Below, in pieces: positions 33,036 to 42,062 of a stretch of DNA of 64,000 nt. This DNA is from an uncultured Eubacterium sp. GTDB taxonomy: Bacteria > Bacillota > Clostridia > Lachnospirales > Lachnospiraceae. The notes under the pieces were generated by a model. The model was given only the letters and a program-made list of their open reading frames with translations, had not been told where the DNA came from and ran no database searches. Location: the NCBI GenBank assembly GCA_948579355.1, contig CAPAOV010000014.1, positions 1-64,000 on the forward strand, in the 5' to 3' direction. Numbering within the stretch: position 1 is the first letter of the stretch; the number at the start of each line of letters is the position of its first letter. Made by a program: the position numbers and the translations under genes.

Positions 33036-33611
33036 TCATTTCCGCGCAGGCAGTGCGCATTCATAATCGTGTTGGCTATCTTTCTTCCGGTTCTCTTTGG
33101 GCTTTACCAGATATCCCCGCTGTGCCAGTTCGGTTTCAATATCATCTAAGATGTCACTGGTTTCGGCGGATATCGTATGATAGTGATAATCGGAAGTGAC
33201 ATTTTTCAATAGCGTGGATTTGCCGCTGTGCAGTCCGTGGATAAATTCTCTCACATCCCGTCGTGAGCGGATGTGCATCTCTGCTTCAATGCGGCCATAT
33301 AATTTATGATTGACAAATACATTTTCCACAGCGCCGCCCTGGTCCACGATGCAATTGAGCTCGTCTTCGGTCTGCTCGTCCGTATGACGGCATTTGAAAG
33401 TGCGCACGAGAGCAGAAGAGGATTTCGGTGATACTATATAGCCGCGATTGGTGGAGACAATCTCCGCATTTGCGGAACGGAGCAGAGCGATGTCTTGTAC
33501 AATGACTTGGCGGCTTACGCCAAATTTGCGGGCAAGGGTAGCTCCGGATACCGGCTGTTCCTGCCGGGCGAGATAGTTTATGATATGGGCTCTTCGTTCT
33601 TCTCCGGACAT
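33036..33611 (-). CDS. niaR: NiaR-type niacin-responsive repressor
   Basis: The 191-residue protein has an N-terminal helix-turn-helix (RRAHIINYLARQEQPVSGATLARKFGVSRQVI in two adjoining parts) and a C-terminal 3H domain named for three conserved His residues (FKCRHTDEQTEDEL, HIRSRRDVREFIHGLHSGKS, TSDYHYHTI). NiaR represses NAD biosynthesis genes when niacin is available, using the 3H domain to bind the vitamin with a metal ion. Its place after nadC makes autoregulation with the operon likely. The start ATG 33611 follows AGGAGG. Confidence 0.93.
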   Translation of the reverse strand: MSGEERRAHIINYLARQEQPVSGATLARKFGVSRQVIVQDIALLRSANAEIVSTNRGYIVSPKSSSALVRTFKCRHTDEQTEDELNCIVDQGGAVENVFVNHKLYGRIEAEMHIRSRRDVREFIHGLHSGKSTLLKNVTSDYHYHTISAETSDILDDIETELAQRGYLVKPKENRKKDSQHDYECALPARK

Positions 33612-33621
33612 ATTTTTCCTC

Positions 33622-34476
33622 CTATTCTACAGGATGCAGGTTTTTGAGCGAAATATCAAGAATTGGCGCCGAATGGGTGAGGGCGCCGCTGGATATGTAA
33701 TCGACTCCGAGGTCAATCAGCTTTGCCACATTTTCTTTTGTGACGTTGCCGGAGCATTCTGTCTCGGCGCGCCCATCAATGATGCGGATGGCTTCTTTCA
33801 TGTCGTCGGCAGGCATATTATCTAACATGATAATATCTGCGCCTGCTTCTACAGCCTCGCGAACCATATCGAGATTTTCCACCTCTACTTCAATTTTGCG
33901 CACAAACGGGGCGTAATTTTTTGCCATTTCAACGGCGCGGGTAATGCTTCCGGCGGCGCCAATGTGGTTATCTTTCAGCAAAACGCCATCGGAAAGGTTG
34001 TAACGGTGGTTATAGCCGCCGCCTGTTTTTACGGCATACTTTTCAAAAATGCGGTTGTTTGGCGTCGTCTTTCTCGTGTCCAAAAGTTTTGTTTTGGATT
34101 CTTTCAATAAGGAGGCGATACTATGCGTATAAGTGGCGATACCGCTCATCCGCTGAAGGAAATTCAGCGCGGTACGCTCTCCAGATAGAAGAGTGCGGAT
34201 ATCGCCGTGTACCGTAGCCAGACATTGCCCATTCGTAACCTGTTCGCCATCCTTACAATAAAAGGTTACTTTTGTTGACGAATCGAGGAGAAAGAAGACG
34301 CGTTCAAAAATATCCAGACCCGCGATAATACCGTCCTCTTTTGCCAGTAACTGCACTTCACCGGTTTTTGCCTCCGGCATGACGGCATTGGTTGTAATGT
34401 CTTCGCTCGTAATATCTTCTGCCAAAGCCTGATTTATCAGGTTGTCAACAGTTATTTGCATTGTTATTTTATTCAT
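33622..34476 (-). CDS. nadC: nicotinate-nucleotide pyrophosphorylase (quinolinate phosphoribosyltransferase)
   Basis: The 284-residue enzyme converts quinolinate and PRPP to nicotinate mononucleotide. Motifs are typical: ALAEDITSEDITT near the N-terminus, ERTALNFLQRMSGIAT, LLDTRKTTPNNR, KTGGGYNHRYNLSDGVLLKDNHI, and VEVENLDMVREAVEAGADIIMLDNM. Length matches the family. It overlaps nadB by 8 bases, so the two are coupled. Confidence 0.96.
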   Translation of the reverse strand: MNKITMQITVDNLINQALAEDITSEDITTNAVMPEAKTGEVQLLAKEDGIIAGLDIFERVFFLLDSSTKVTFYCKDGEQVTNGQCLATVHGDIRTLLSGERTALNFLQRMSGIATYTHSIASLLKESKTKLLDTRKTTPNNRIFEKYAVKTGGGYNHRYNLSDGVLLKDNHIGAAGSITRAVEMAKNYAPFVRKIEVEVENLDMVREAVEAGADIIMLDNMPADDMKEAIRIIDGRAETECSGNVTKENVAKLIDLGVDYISSGALTHSAPILDISLKNLHPVE

Positions 34477-35758
34477 TGTTGTGTTCCTCGCTTTCTATTT
34501 TTTCACGAACTATTTTGTGGTATTGTTCTTCGAGACGCTGTGTGTTTTTATATGTAGATAAATCTACATCCGCCAAATCCGTTTCGAGAGGCGGATGGCC
34601 CTGCTGTACAATATGTTCTGCCGCCTTGCGGGCAAAGACAAGGCTTTCCAAAAGGGAGTTGCTGGCCAGCCGGTTGCGGCCGTGAACGCCGTTGCAACTG
34701 GTTTCCCCGATGGCATACAATTGTTCCATAGAAGTGTGGCTGTGTGAATCGACCCATATGCCGCCCATAAAATAATGCTGGGCGGGAACGACAGGGATTG
34801 GCTCTTTCGTGCAATCATACCCCTCTTCCAGACAGCGTTGATAAATGTTCGGGAAATGTCCGCGAATGGTATCCTCTGCGATGGGAGCCATAGACAGCCA
34901 TACAAAATCGGTGCCATCCTTTGCCATTTGTTCATAAACCGCTTTCGTCAGGCGGTCTCGCGGAAGAAGTTCATCGGTAAAGCGGTTGCCGTTTTTATCT
35001 AACAGCACAGCACCCTCCCCGCGAACCGATTCGGAAATGAGGAAGCGGCGTCCCGGTGTTTTTGAATATAGTGTAGTGGGGTGAATTTGTACATAATTAA
35101 TATGTTCTAAGCGGATACCGTGTTTTAGGGCGACGGCAATGGCGTCTCCGGTAATATGGGGATAATTGGTGGAATGACGGTATAATCCGCCGATACCGCC
35201 GCAGGCAAGTATCGTCGTGTTTGCCGGAAGTGTGAAAATATCACCTGCGTCCGTCTTGGCGATAATGCCCTGACAGCAATTTTCTCTTCCTATTATATCC
35301 AGCATAGTTGTATGTTCCCATATCGTTATGTTTTCTCGTTCTTTCACCCGCGCCAGCAGTTTTCCGGTAATTTCTTTTCCCGTAATGTCTTTGTGGAACA
35401 GAATGCGCGAATCGGAGTGGCCGCCCTCTTTTGTAAAAAGGTACTTTCCGTCCTCTTTTTCAAACTCCACGTCATAATCAATTAATTCTTGGATGATAGA
35501 CTGGGAAGAACGCAGCATTTCGTTCACAGATTCTACGCGGTTTTCATAATGTCCGGCGCGCATTGTGTCCTCGAAATAATGCTCGTAGTCTTCTTCTGAT
35601 TTCAGAACGCAGATACCGCCCTGTGCAAGAAAAGAATCACTTTGGTCGGCGTCTGATTTTGTAATTATGGTGATTTTCCTGTCTTTAGGAAGACAGAGTG
35701 CACAGAATAGTCCGGCAGCTCCGCTGCCGGCAATTAAGATGTCTGTTTTATTCTTCAT
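34469..35758 (-). CDS. nadB: L-aspartate oxidase
   Basis: The 429-residue flavoenzyme oxidises L-aspartate to iminoaspartate. It has the N-terminal FAD fold (DILIAGSGAAGLFCAL), SLAQGGI-like FLAQGGICVL, HSDSRILFHKDITGKEI, ACGGIGGLYRHSTN, and the active-site region EHINYVQIHPTTLY and HGRNRLASNSLLE. It is shorter than the E. coli enzyme because the C-terminal helical domain is reduced, as in other clostridial NadB proteins. AAAGGAG precedes ATG 35758, 12 bases after nadA. Confidence 0.95.
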   Translation of the reverse strand: MKNKTDILIAGSGAAGLFCALCLPKDRKITIITKSDADQSDSFLAQGGICVLKSEEDYEHYFEDTMRAGHYENRVESVNEMLRSSQSIIQELIDYDVEFEKEDGKYLFTKEGGHSDSRILFHKDITGKEITGKLLARVKERENITIWEHTTMLDIIGRENCCQGIIAKTDAGDIFTLPANTTILACGGIGGLYRHSTNYPHITGDAIAVALKHGIRLEHINYVQIHPTTLYSKTPGRRFLISESVRGEGAVLLDKNGNRFTDELLPRDRLTKAVYEQMAKDGTDFVWLSMAPIAEDTIRGHFPNIYQRCLEEGYDCTKEPIPVVPAQHYFMGGIWVDSHSHTSMEQLYAIGETSCNGVHGRNRLASNSLLESLVFARKAAEHIVQQGHPPLETDLADVDLSTYKNTQRLEEQYHKIVREKIESEEHNNE

Positions 35759-35769
35759 AAACAGCTCCT

Positions 35770-36678
35770 TTATTTGGCTAAAGCCAACATTTTCATCAGG
35801 GGAACATTGCTTGCCTGACGTAATTCTTCGTCGACCGTTACGGCATGTTCACCGGTTTCCAATACATGAACAATCTGTTCAAGAGTAATTTTTTTCATAT
35901 CGGTACAGCATTGTATCGGACGGGCTGAGTAGAAATGCTTGTCCGGATTTTTTTGCCGCAATTCGTACAGAACTCCGGTTTCCGTGCCGATAATGAAATC
36001 TTTTGCCTCGCTTTTTGTGGCGTAGTCAATAATTTCAGACGTACTGCCGATAAAGTCGGCCAGAGCGGTTATTTCCGGACGGCATTCCGGATGGACGAGA
36101 AAGAGCGCTTGCGGGTGCGCTTCTTTTGCCGCCTCCACGTCGCTGGCTGTTATCTCGGTATGTACATGGCAGAAGCCGTCGTTAAAGATAATGTGTTTCT
36201 CCGGTATCTGACTGGCCACATAGCGGCCCAGATTTTCATCGGGAATGAAAAAAATATGTTGATTTGGTAATGCTTTTACAATCTTTATCGCATTGGAAGA
36301 AGTTACACAGACGTCGGCGTAAGTTTTCAGTCTGGCAGTTGAGTTAATATAGCAGACAACCGCCAAGTCCGGATATGTACTGCGCAGTTCTTCAATGCGG
36401 TTAATGTCAGCCATATGAGCCATCGGGCAGTCGGCCGTCTCGTCCGGAAGCAGTACGGTCTTTTCCGGATTCAGGATTTTGGCGCTTTCGCCCATAAAGG
36501 AAACCCCGCAAAAAACAATTGTATCGGCGTCGACAGTAGTGGCAAGTTTACTCAGGTAAAAGGAGTCTCCGATGTAATCGGCAACCTGCTGCACTTCTTC
36601 GCGGACATAATAGTGGGCTAAAATTACGGCGTTTTTTTCTTTCTTAAGTGTCTTAATACGAGCTCTTAAATCAATCAT
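35770..36678 (-). CDS. nadA: quinolinate synthase
   Basis: The 302-residue iron-sulfur enzyme condenses iminoaspartate with dihydroxyacetone phosphate to quinolinate. The start is ATG 36678 (IDLRARIKTLKKEKNAVILAHYY in two parts) with AAAGGA upstream. Conserved signatures are HYYVREEVQQVADYIGDS, FCGVSFMGESAKIL, CPMAH, INSTARLKTYADVCVTSSNA, LVHPECRPE and IQCCTDMKKITLE, the last with a cluster-ligand Cys. It is the first gene of nadA-nadB-nadC-niaR-thioesterase. Confidence 0.96.
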   Translation of the reverse strand: MIDLRARIKTLKKEKNAVILAHYYVREEVQQVADYIGDSFYLSKLATTVDADTIVFCGVSFMGESAKILNPEKTVLLPDETADCPMAHMADINRIEELRSTYPDLAVVCYINSTARLKTYADVCVTSSNAIKIVKALPNQHIFFIPDENLGRYVASQIPEKHIIFNDGFCHVHTEITASDVEAAKEAHPQALFLVHPECRPEITALADFIGSTSEIIDYATKSEAKDFIIGTETGVLYELRQKNPDKHFYSARPIQCCTDMKKITLEQIVHVLETGEHAVTVDEELRQASNVPLMKMLALAK

Positions 36679-36710
36679 GGAAAATGTTTCCTTTCTGTGT
36701 ATTAGCACTT

Positions 36711-36739
36711 ATCATAACACAAAACTTGACAGGTGACAA
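36711..36739 (-). promoter_or_regulatory. nad operon promoter with candidate NiaR operator
   Basis: TTGTCA (36739-36734) and TATGAT (36716-36711) are 17 bases apart on the minus strand. The -35 box lies in the partly palindromic CTTGTCACCTGTCAAG (36740-36725), a sensible place for repression by NiaR. The rest of the gap to 36964 shows nothing definite. Confidence 0.65.
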
Positions 36740-36964
36740 GACAATCGCTTTGATAATTTGTTTTAGTCTGACGGGTATTCTGCCCTCTTTCACAAAACAC
36801 GCTGTCTGTTTTTAGTAGCTTCTTTCCCCGAATTGGCACCGCTGGATTATTTAGATTGTAAAAAAAATCCGATAGCGTGTAGAAGAGCTAAAATTTACAA
36901 GAAAACATATACAATAGTGGCTATAAAATAGATTAAATCACACTATTATGTATTGTTTGAATCA

Positions 36965-36993
36965 TAGACAGTTTCGGTAAAATTTTGTATAAT
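36965..36993 (+). promoter_or_regulatory. promoter of the secreted metzincin-like gene
   Basis: TAGACA (36965-36970) and TATAAT (36988-36993), 17-base spacer, with TG directly before the -10 box. Confidence 0.65.
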
Positions 36994-37025
36994 TATAAAA
37001 AATATATAAAAAAAGAGAATAAAAA

Positions 37026-39815
37026 ATGAACAAATCACAAAAGAAATTAATTTATCCGGTGCTTTTTGCAGTGCTTGTGTTAAGCAGTCTTTTTATGCAT
37101 CAAAAAGCATTTGCGGCAAAGGGCGATTTGAAAATCTACATTGGAAATGACAAAACGGCCAGACATCATCGGGCGCTTGTACTGGGCAGTCAGTCGGATG
37201 TTTTTTCATATGAACTGACAGTCGGGACGGTAAAAAAGCATGAATTTAAGAGTAGCGATGAAAGTATTTTTAAAGTAATTGATGATTCCGGCGGGAAATG
37301 CAAACTGCAAACAGTAAGAGAGGGAACCGGCTGGTTGATTTTAAATGTAACAGATACAAAAGATAAGAAATACGAAGAAAAAGTCTATATATCTGTTTAT
37401 ACTTCAATTAGTTCCCATAAAGCTGAATTAAATAAGGATAGTTCTGTTTATCGCGGTGCGTCTGTGAATGCAGGAGTAGAGAACAGCGATAATAAGGGAA
37501 ATCTGAAGAAGGGCACAATTGTTTCTGTAATCGCCCAATGTAATGAGTTTTATTTGCTGAAGACAAAAGATGGGGCAACTTTTGATGACGGAAAAGATAC
37601 CGGCTTTGTTAAGAAAGAGAATATTAATATTTTAGTAAATAGCATAAAATTAGATAAAAATAATAGTTCTCTTGCTAAAGGAGATTCACTTCAGATGAAT
37701 CTGGAAATTTCCCCCGATATAGCAGCGAATAAAGATGTTAGCTGGCAGAGTAGTCAGGAGAAAACAGGAACTGTAGATAAGAACGGAAAGGTTTTTGCGA
37801 AAGCGGAGGGAGTTATTTGTGTTAAGGTGAAAGCGAAAGATACCGGCGGTGCAGAGGCAGAATGCTATATAACGATTTATAAGCCGATAGCCGAGTGTAA
37901 CGGAGTAACAAAGCAGAATGGGTGCGAGCTATACAAGAGAGGAGACGGAAAGGTTGTTCGGGGAACGATTAAGAAAGGCACCAATGTTTCCGTTGTTGGC
38001 GAGTGTAAGGATTATTACCGGATAAAGGTAACGGATAATGTTTTTACGGACGGCGATGCGGATGCGTATTGCTATATCGAGAAAAAGAAGCTGACAATAC
38101 CGGTAACGAGTATACGCCTATCCCAAACTTCCGTAAAAATGGAGCCAAAGCAGAAACTGAAATTATCGGTTGCCATAGAGCCCGCTATGGCATCAAATAA
38201 AACGGTTACGTGGAGTTCCAATAATAAAAAAGTTCTGAGTATTAACAGCAAGGGTGAGATGACTGCCAAAAAGATTGGTACGGCAATTGTAACTGCCTCC
38301 AGTTCGGATGGAAGTAAAACGGCACAATGCAAGGTTTCTGTCACGGAAAAGCATCAAATCAGCACTTATATTCCGAGACGGCCAACGATTACCGTAGATA
38401 ACTATTCCGACAAAAAAATAAAATTGACAGTTACACAAAATGAATCTTTTCAGGGCATGGTTTTGTATAATAAAAACAAAAAAATGGCGCAATATCCGAT
38501 AAAGCATGGCAGGAAAGTGAAATACCATGTGTATTATGTTGATAAGCTGGAAATGGGTGAAAAATATAATTTGAAAATAAAAACATATAGCAAAGATAGC
38601 TCGAAAACAACGTATTCAAAATTTAGCAATACGGTCAAATTCAGAATGGGGAAAATGGATTTTACAATCAATCAGGTAACTCAAAATGCTGTTTGCCTTT
38701 CATGGAATAAACTAAAAAAAGTTTCTTATTATGAAGTGAGCAGAAAAGCAAGCAAGGGAGCCAAATGGAAAGTTATCGCAAAGGCAAAACCGAAAAAGGA
38801 TACATATAAGGATACTAAATTAAGAACAAAGAAAAAGTATTACTATCGGGTTCGTCCGGTTTGGAAAGAAGAAAAAGGTGTATATAGCTCTTCAAAATCA
38901 ATAAGACTTGTTTTATTTGGCAATGTGCAAAAGTATCTGGCAAAAAAATATCCACTCATCTGCATGAGCAAAAATAAGCAAATTAATACATATAACGTCA
39001 ATGGGAAATATGTTCCCATTAAATATAAAATGGTAGACAATAAATTGGAAATTCATGTATATTTGGAATTTGTACAGTATACTAATAGTAACAAAAAAGA
39101 CCGATACGGCGATTACATTTTTATGAAAAAGGAATCGACGGATTATGAGCGTATCAATAGGTTTAAGACCGGAATAACAAACGGATTTTCTGATTTGCAA
39201 ATCATTGGTGGAAATGGCGATTTTAAAAAAGGTATTGATTTCCAAACCAAACTGATTATTCATGATAGGAAAGCAAATGAAAAGTATAATAAAAAGCAGC
39301 TATTTATTGAAGTACGCTTAGGTGGAGAATGCCCTAATTGTACATCAGAAGGCGACCATTGGTATCACGAATGTGGAAATTTGAATGCAAGGGGCTATTT
39401 TGACTATGAGAGTGCACCAACTACTATATATATTCCTACTGACGAGCAGGTGAAAGCAAACAAGGGAGAGGAGTGTAATATTCCTAAAACTGACTTAGAA
39501 GCGGTATGTGCTCATGAGATGGGCCATGCATTTGGTTTAGATGATGCATATTATGACTTCGAATATAAAATAGATAGATGTGCTGAAAATAATGAAACAA
39601 CAGTTTGTTTTAATAAGGGTGATTATGATAATCTGATGAAAGACCAAATAAGAATGAAAAGAGCTAAGGCCAATGATATAGAAATGATGCTTTATGCCTA
39701 CAACATTACAAAAGGTTTTCCGGATAATATTTTTCAACAGTATAATAAATTTGAGGGAAACGAAATATCAAAAGTAATTATTGATACACACGATGAGCTA
39801 ATTGAAGAACATTAA
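37026..39815 (+). CDS. secreted BIG2/FN3 protein with C-terminal metzincin-like peptidase domain
   Basis: The 929-residue protein has a signal peptide (LIYPVLFAVLVLSSLFMHQKAFA). It then carries SH3-like or linker regions (GTIVSVIAQCNEFYLLKTKDG; GTNVSVVGECKDYYRIKVTD), two BIG2 Ig-like domains (LAKGDSLQMNLEISPDIAANKDVSWQSS; KMEPKQKLKLSVAIEPAMASNKTVTWSS), and an FN3 domain (AVCLSWNKLKKVSYYEVSRK). The C-terminal part carries HEMGHAFGLDDAYYD, with H830 the first zinc ligand of an HExxHxxGxxD motif, and a downstream NLM that may be the Met-turn. It therefore looks like a secreted metzincin. A Cys-rich loop (CPNCTSEGDHWYHEC) may be metal-binding. The ribosome site is weak. The gene ends 12 bases before its companion at 39828. 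Confidence 0.82.
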   Translation: MNKSQKKLIYPVLFAVLVLSSLFMHQKAFAAKGDLKIYIGNDKTARHHRALVLGSQSDVFSYELTVGTVKKHEFKSSDESIFKVIDDSGGKCKLQTVREGTGWLILNVTDTKDKKYEEKVYISVYTSISSHKAELNKDSSVYRGASVNAGVENSDNKGNLKKGTIVSVIAQCNEFYLLKTKDGATFDDGKDTGFVKKENINILVNSIKLDKNNSSLAKGDSLQMNLEISPDIAANKDVSWQSSQEKTGTVDKNGKVFAKAEGVICVKVKAKDTGGAEAECYITIYKPIAECNGVTKQNGCELYKRGDGKVVRGTIKKGTNVSVVGECKDYYRIKVTDNVFTDGDADAYCYIEKKKLTIPVTSIRLSQTSVKMEPKQKLKLSVAIEPAMASNKTVTWSSNNKKVLSINSKGEMTAKKIGTAIVTASSSDGSKTAQCKVSVTEKHQISTYIPRRPTITVDNYSDKKIKLTVTQNESFQGMVLYNKNKKMAQYPIKHGRKVKYHVYYVDKLEMGEKYNLKIKTYSKDSSKTTYSKFSNTVKFRMGKMDFTINQVTQNAVCLSWNKLKKVSYYEVSRKASKGAKWKVIAKAKPKKDTYKDTKLRTKKKYYYRVRPVWKEEKGVYSSSKSIRLVLFGNVQKYLAKKYPLICMSKNKQINTYNVNGKYVPIKYKMVDNKLEIHVYLEFVQYTNSNKKDRYGDYIFMKKESTDYERINRFKTGITNGFSDLQIIGGNGDFKKGIDFQTKLIIHDRKANEKYNKKQLFIEVRLGGECPNCTSEGDHWYHECGNLNARGYFDYESAPTTIYIPTDEQVKANKGEECNIPKTDLEAVCAHEMGHAFGLDDAYYDFEYKIDRCAENNETTVCFNKGDYDNLMKDQIRMKRAKANDIEMMLYAYNITKGFPDNIFQQYNKFEGNEISKVIIDTHDELIEEH

Positions 39816-39827
39816 GGAGGGGAAAAA

Positions 39828-40913
39828 ATGAGGAAGCAGAAAATAAAAACAATTCTATTTACATTTATCATTTATTCACTGTTAATTGCAAACGGTAAAG
39901 ACATAGTCGCAGCGAGAGGAGAAGAGCTACCGCAGCCAATTTCCACCTGCGATGGAATTAAGGTTATCCGTCACTCGTCTACTTCCCTGCGCTTATCATG
40001 GAATCCGGTTAAAGATATCGACGGTTATACGATTTACCAATACGATAAAAAGCGCCATACTTATAAACCGATAAAAAACATAAGTGCGACTAAGACAAGT
40101 TGGCTCCATAAGAAGCGGAAAAGAAACAGCGTGTACCGTTATCGGATTGCAGCGTATAAAAAGTATGGCGAGAAGAAGATAATGGGGCCGAAATCCATAT
40201 GGGTCAGCTCCAAGGTCTATCAGAGAAATAAAAAGAAAATTAATGCCAGAGCGCCTAAGGTGAATAAGAAGAAGTGTAATCTCGGGCTTTGCTCCGGCTA
40301 TCAGCTAACGGCTGAGAGCATTCCGGCGAAGTTTGGTTTGAATGAAGCAAAGAGAGTTTTTTCTCCGAAAATTCGTTGGTTTAGCAGTGATAAAACGATT
40401 GCCAAGGTAAGTGCAAACGGACGCATACAAGCGGGGAAAACGGTCGGTAGGTGTACCGTTTATGCCGTTGCCCACAACGGAATAAGAACAGGGATAACGG
40501 TTGAGATAAAAAATTACGCTAAAGTAAGCGGATATTATAATTACGGTCCGAGACCGGAAGTGATAGAACTTATCTCGAATTATACACCCCATATACAGAA
40601 GATTGCGGAGTATTTCTCGGTAAACAGGTTGGATTCAGAAGAAATATTGGAGATATCAATCAATGACAATGCGGAGATTGTACTGTCAAATCCGGCGAAA
40701 GATGTAACGCCTGTCCGGAAAGAGTTGGAGGAACTTCTACCCAACTATCCGTATCCAATAAGTATAAAAGTTTCTTCCACAGAAATACAATTTAAGCTCC
40801 GGGAGGGACCATATCCCGGCTATGTTGCCTTTGTATTTGATGATGACTGTCACGAATTAACATACGAGCGTATTGCATCCCATTGGATAGCATGTTGGTT
40901 TTACCCTATTTAA
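39828..40913 (+). CDS. secreted FN3/BIG2 protein of unknown function
   Basis: The 361-residue protein has a signal peptide (TILFTFIIYSLLIANGKDIVAA) and AAGGAGGGG before the start. An FN3 domain follows (about 42-135: SSTSLRLSWNPVKDIDGYTIYQYDKKRHTYKPI), then a BIG2-like domain (about 150-235: FSPKIRWFSSDKTIAKVSANGRIQAGKTVGRCTVYAV), then about 120 residues of unrecognised sequence (PRPEVIELISNYTPHIQKIAEYF to the end). It is in the same operon as the metzincin-like protein and shares its domain style, so the two probably act together at the cell surface. A terminator follows. Confidence 0.72.
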   Translation: MRKQKIKTILFTFIIYSLLIANGKDIVAARGEELPQPISTCDGIKVIRHSSTSLRLSWNPVKDIDGYTIYQYDKKRHTYKPIKNISATKTSWLHKKRKRNSVYRYRIAAYKKYGEKKIMGPKSIWVSSKVYQRNKKKINARAPKVNKKKCNLGLCSGYQLTAESIPAKFGLNEAKRVFSPKIRWFSSDKTIAKVSANGRIQAGKTVGRCTVYAVAHNGIRTGITVEIKNYAKVSGYYNYGPRPEVIELISNYTPHIQKIAEYFSVNRLDSEEILEISINDNAEIVLSNPAKDVTPVRKELEELLPNYPYPISIKVSSTEIQFKLREGPYPGYVAFVFDDDCHELTYERIASHWIACWFYPI

Positions 40914-40995
40914 AATAATTGCTTATAAGAATATTTTGGAGAAGTTGCAATGCGAAGCCAAGGAATAGGAACAGGTATACACCGAACAGCAGCGA

Positions 40996-41043
40996 AGAAA
41001 AAGTGCGGCTAAAAAGTGCGCGCTTTTTAGCCGCACTTTTTCT
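40996..41043 (+). terminator. very strong Rho-independent terminator
   Basis: A 21-bp perfect stem (40996-41016 with 41023-41043, AGAAAAAGTGCGGCTAAAAAG and complement) with a 6-base loop. The U-rich arm is inside the stem. Confidence 0.9.
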
Positions 41044-41115
41044 GTGTGCAACATGAACCATTCATAAAGTTTAAATAATAACTTGTCTTGTACATATTGA
41101 AATTCTAAATTTTAC

Positions 41116-41143
41116 TTGTAAAAAAGATAAAAACAGATACAAT
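41116..41143 (+). promoter_or_regulatory. promoter of the MntA-HepT pair
   Basis: TTGTAA (41116-41121) and TACAAT (41138-41143) with a 16-base spacer. Confidence 0.5.
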
Positions 41144-41178
41144 TAAAGTATGAAAAACGGAACGAAGGAGGTAAGGCT

Positions 41179-41520
41179 ATGTCACAGTCAATGAGGACTT
41201 TGATGGAACAGTATATTGAACAGGTTCAGGGAATATACGGTTCGCACTTGCGAAAAGTGATTTTGTACGGTTCTTATGCCAGAGGAGATTCCAAACCAGA
41301 TTCGGATGTCGACCTTATGATATTGATTGATATGTCTGATATGGAGTTGAAAGCATATAGCCAGAAACTTTCTTATATGACATATGATTTTAATATGGAC
41401 AATAACCTTGAGATAAAGCCGATTGCCAAAAGTGAAGAGCATTTTAAAAAATGGGTCGTAAATTATCCGTTTTATGCGAATGTCAATCGGGAAGGAGTTG
41501 TTTTGTATGGAGCAATCTAA
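41179..41520 (+). CDS. mntA: MntA-like nucleotidyltransferase antitoxin
   Basis: The 113-residue protein is a minimal nucleotidyltransferase with the signature GSYARGDSKPDSDVDLMILID, that is GS-x10-DxD. In the known MntA-HepT systems this enzyme adds AMP groups to a tyrosine of HepT and so blocks its RNase activity. AAGGAGG precedes ATG 41179. The gene overlaps the HEPN gene by 14 bases, as expected for a toxin-antitoxin pair. Confidence 0.9.
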   Translation: MSQSMRTLMEQYIEQVQGIYGSHLRKVILYGSYARGDSKPDSDVDLMILIDMSDMELKAYSQKLSYMTYDFNMDNNLEIKPIAKSEEHFKKWVVNYPFYANVNREGVVLYGAI

Positions 41521-41950
41521 CCAGAACATGGGAACGAGAAAAGACTTGGTTTTGTATCGGATACAGACTGCCAAATCAGATTTGAATGCGGCAAGGATTT
41601 TATTGGAAGCAGAGGAATATAAAGGTGCAAATAACAGGGCTTACTATGCCGTTTTTCATGTGATAAACGCAGTTCATGCGTTAAAAGGGAATGGCTACAA
41701 GTGCCACAAGGACGCAATCGGAAGTTTTAATAAAAACTATGTGAAAACGGAGATTTTTCCAAGAGAGATGGGGAGAAAGATTAGTGAGATAGAAGAAATA
41801 CGTCATGCAAGCGATTATGATGATTTCTATCTTGCAAGCAGAGAGGAAACAGAGCGTCAGATTACAGTGGCGGATGAATTAATACAGTTGGTTGAAACAT
41901 ACTGTATGTTGCAGATAGGAGAAAGAGGAAAGAAAACAGATATTGAATGA
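41507..41950 (+). CDS. hepT: HepT-like HEPN toxin
   Basis: The 147-residue helical protein starts at ATG 41507 (AAGGAG upstream, inside mntA). It has a HEPN domain with the R-x4-6-H active-site type motif in NNRAYYAVFHVINAVHAL, and an acidic-aromatic segment DYDDFYLASREE. HEPN proteins of this class are RNases; the Tyr residues near the motif are the usual AMPylation targets of MntA. A terminator follows. Confidence 0.88.
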   Translation: MEQSNQNMGTRKDLVLYRIQTAKSDLNAARILLEAEEYKGANNRAYYAVFHVINAVHALKGNGYKCHKDAIGSFNKNYVKTEIFPREMGRKISEIEEIRHASDYDDFYLASREETERQITVADELIQLVETYCMLQIGERGKKTDIE

Positions 41951-41965
41951 ATAAGATGTATCGGA

Positions 41966-42000
41966 GAACATCTCATAGAAATATGAGGTGTTCTTTTTTA
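41966..42000 (+). terminator. terminator of the MntA-HepT pair
   Basis: GAACATCTCAT (41966-41976) pairs with ATGAGGTGTTC (41983-41993), with one G-U pair, followed by TTTTTTA. Confidence 0.85.
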
Positions 42001-42062
42001 TATGAAAGTTAAAAATAAACACTCTGCTGGTAGTCATGATTGAGCCCTTGAATTGTTTCATA

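Noticed and set aside
34548..34935. Overlapping minus-strand frames within nadB (88 and 123 codons)
   Set aside because: They are alternative frames of the well-supported nadB gene.
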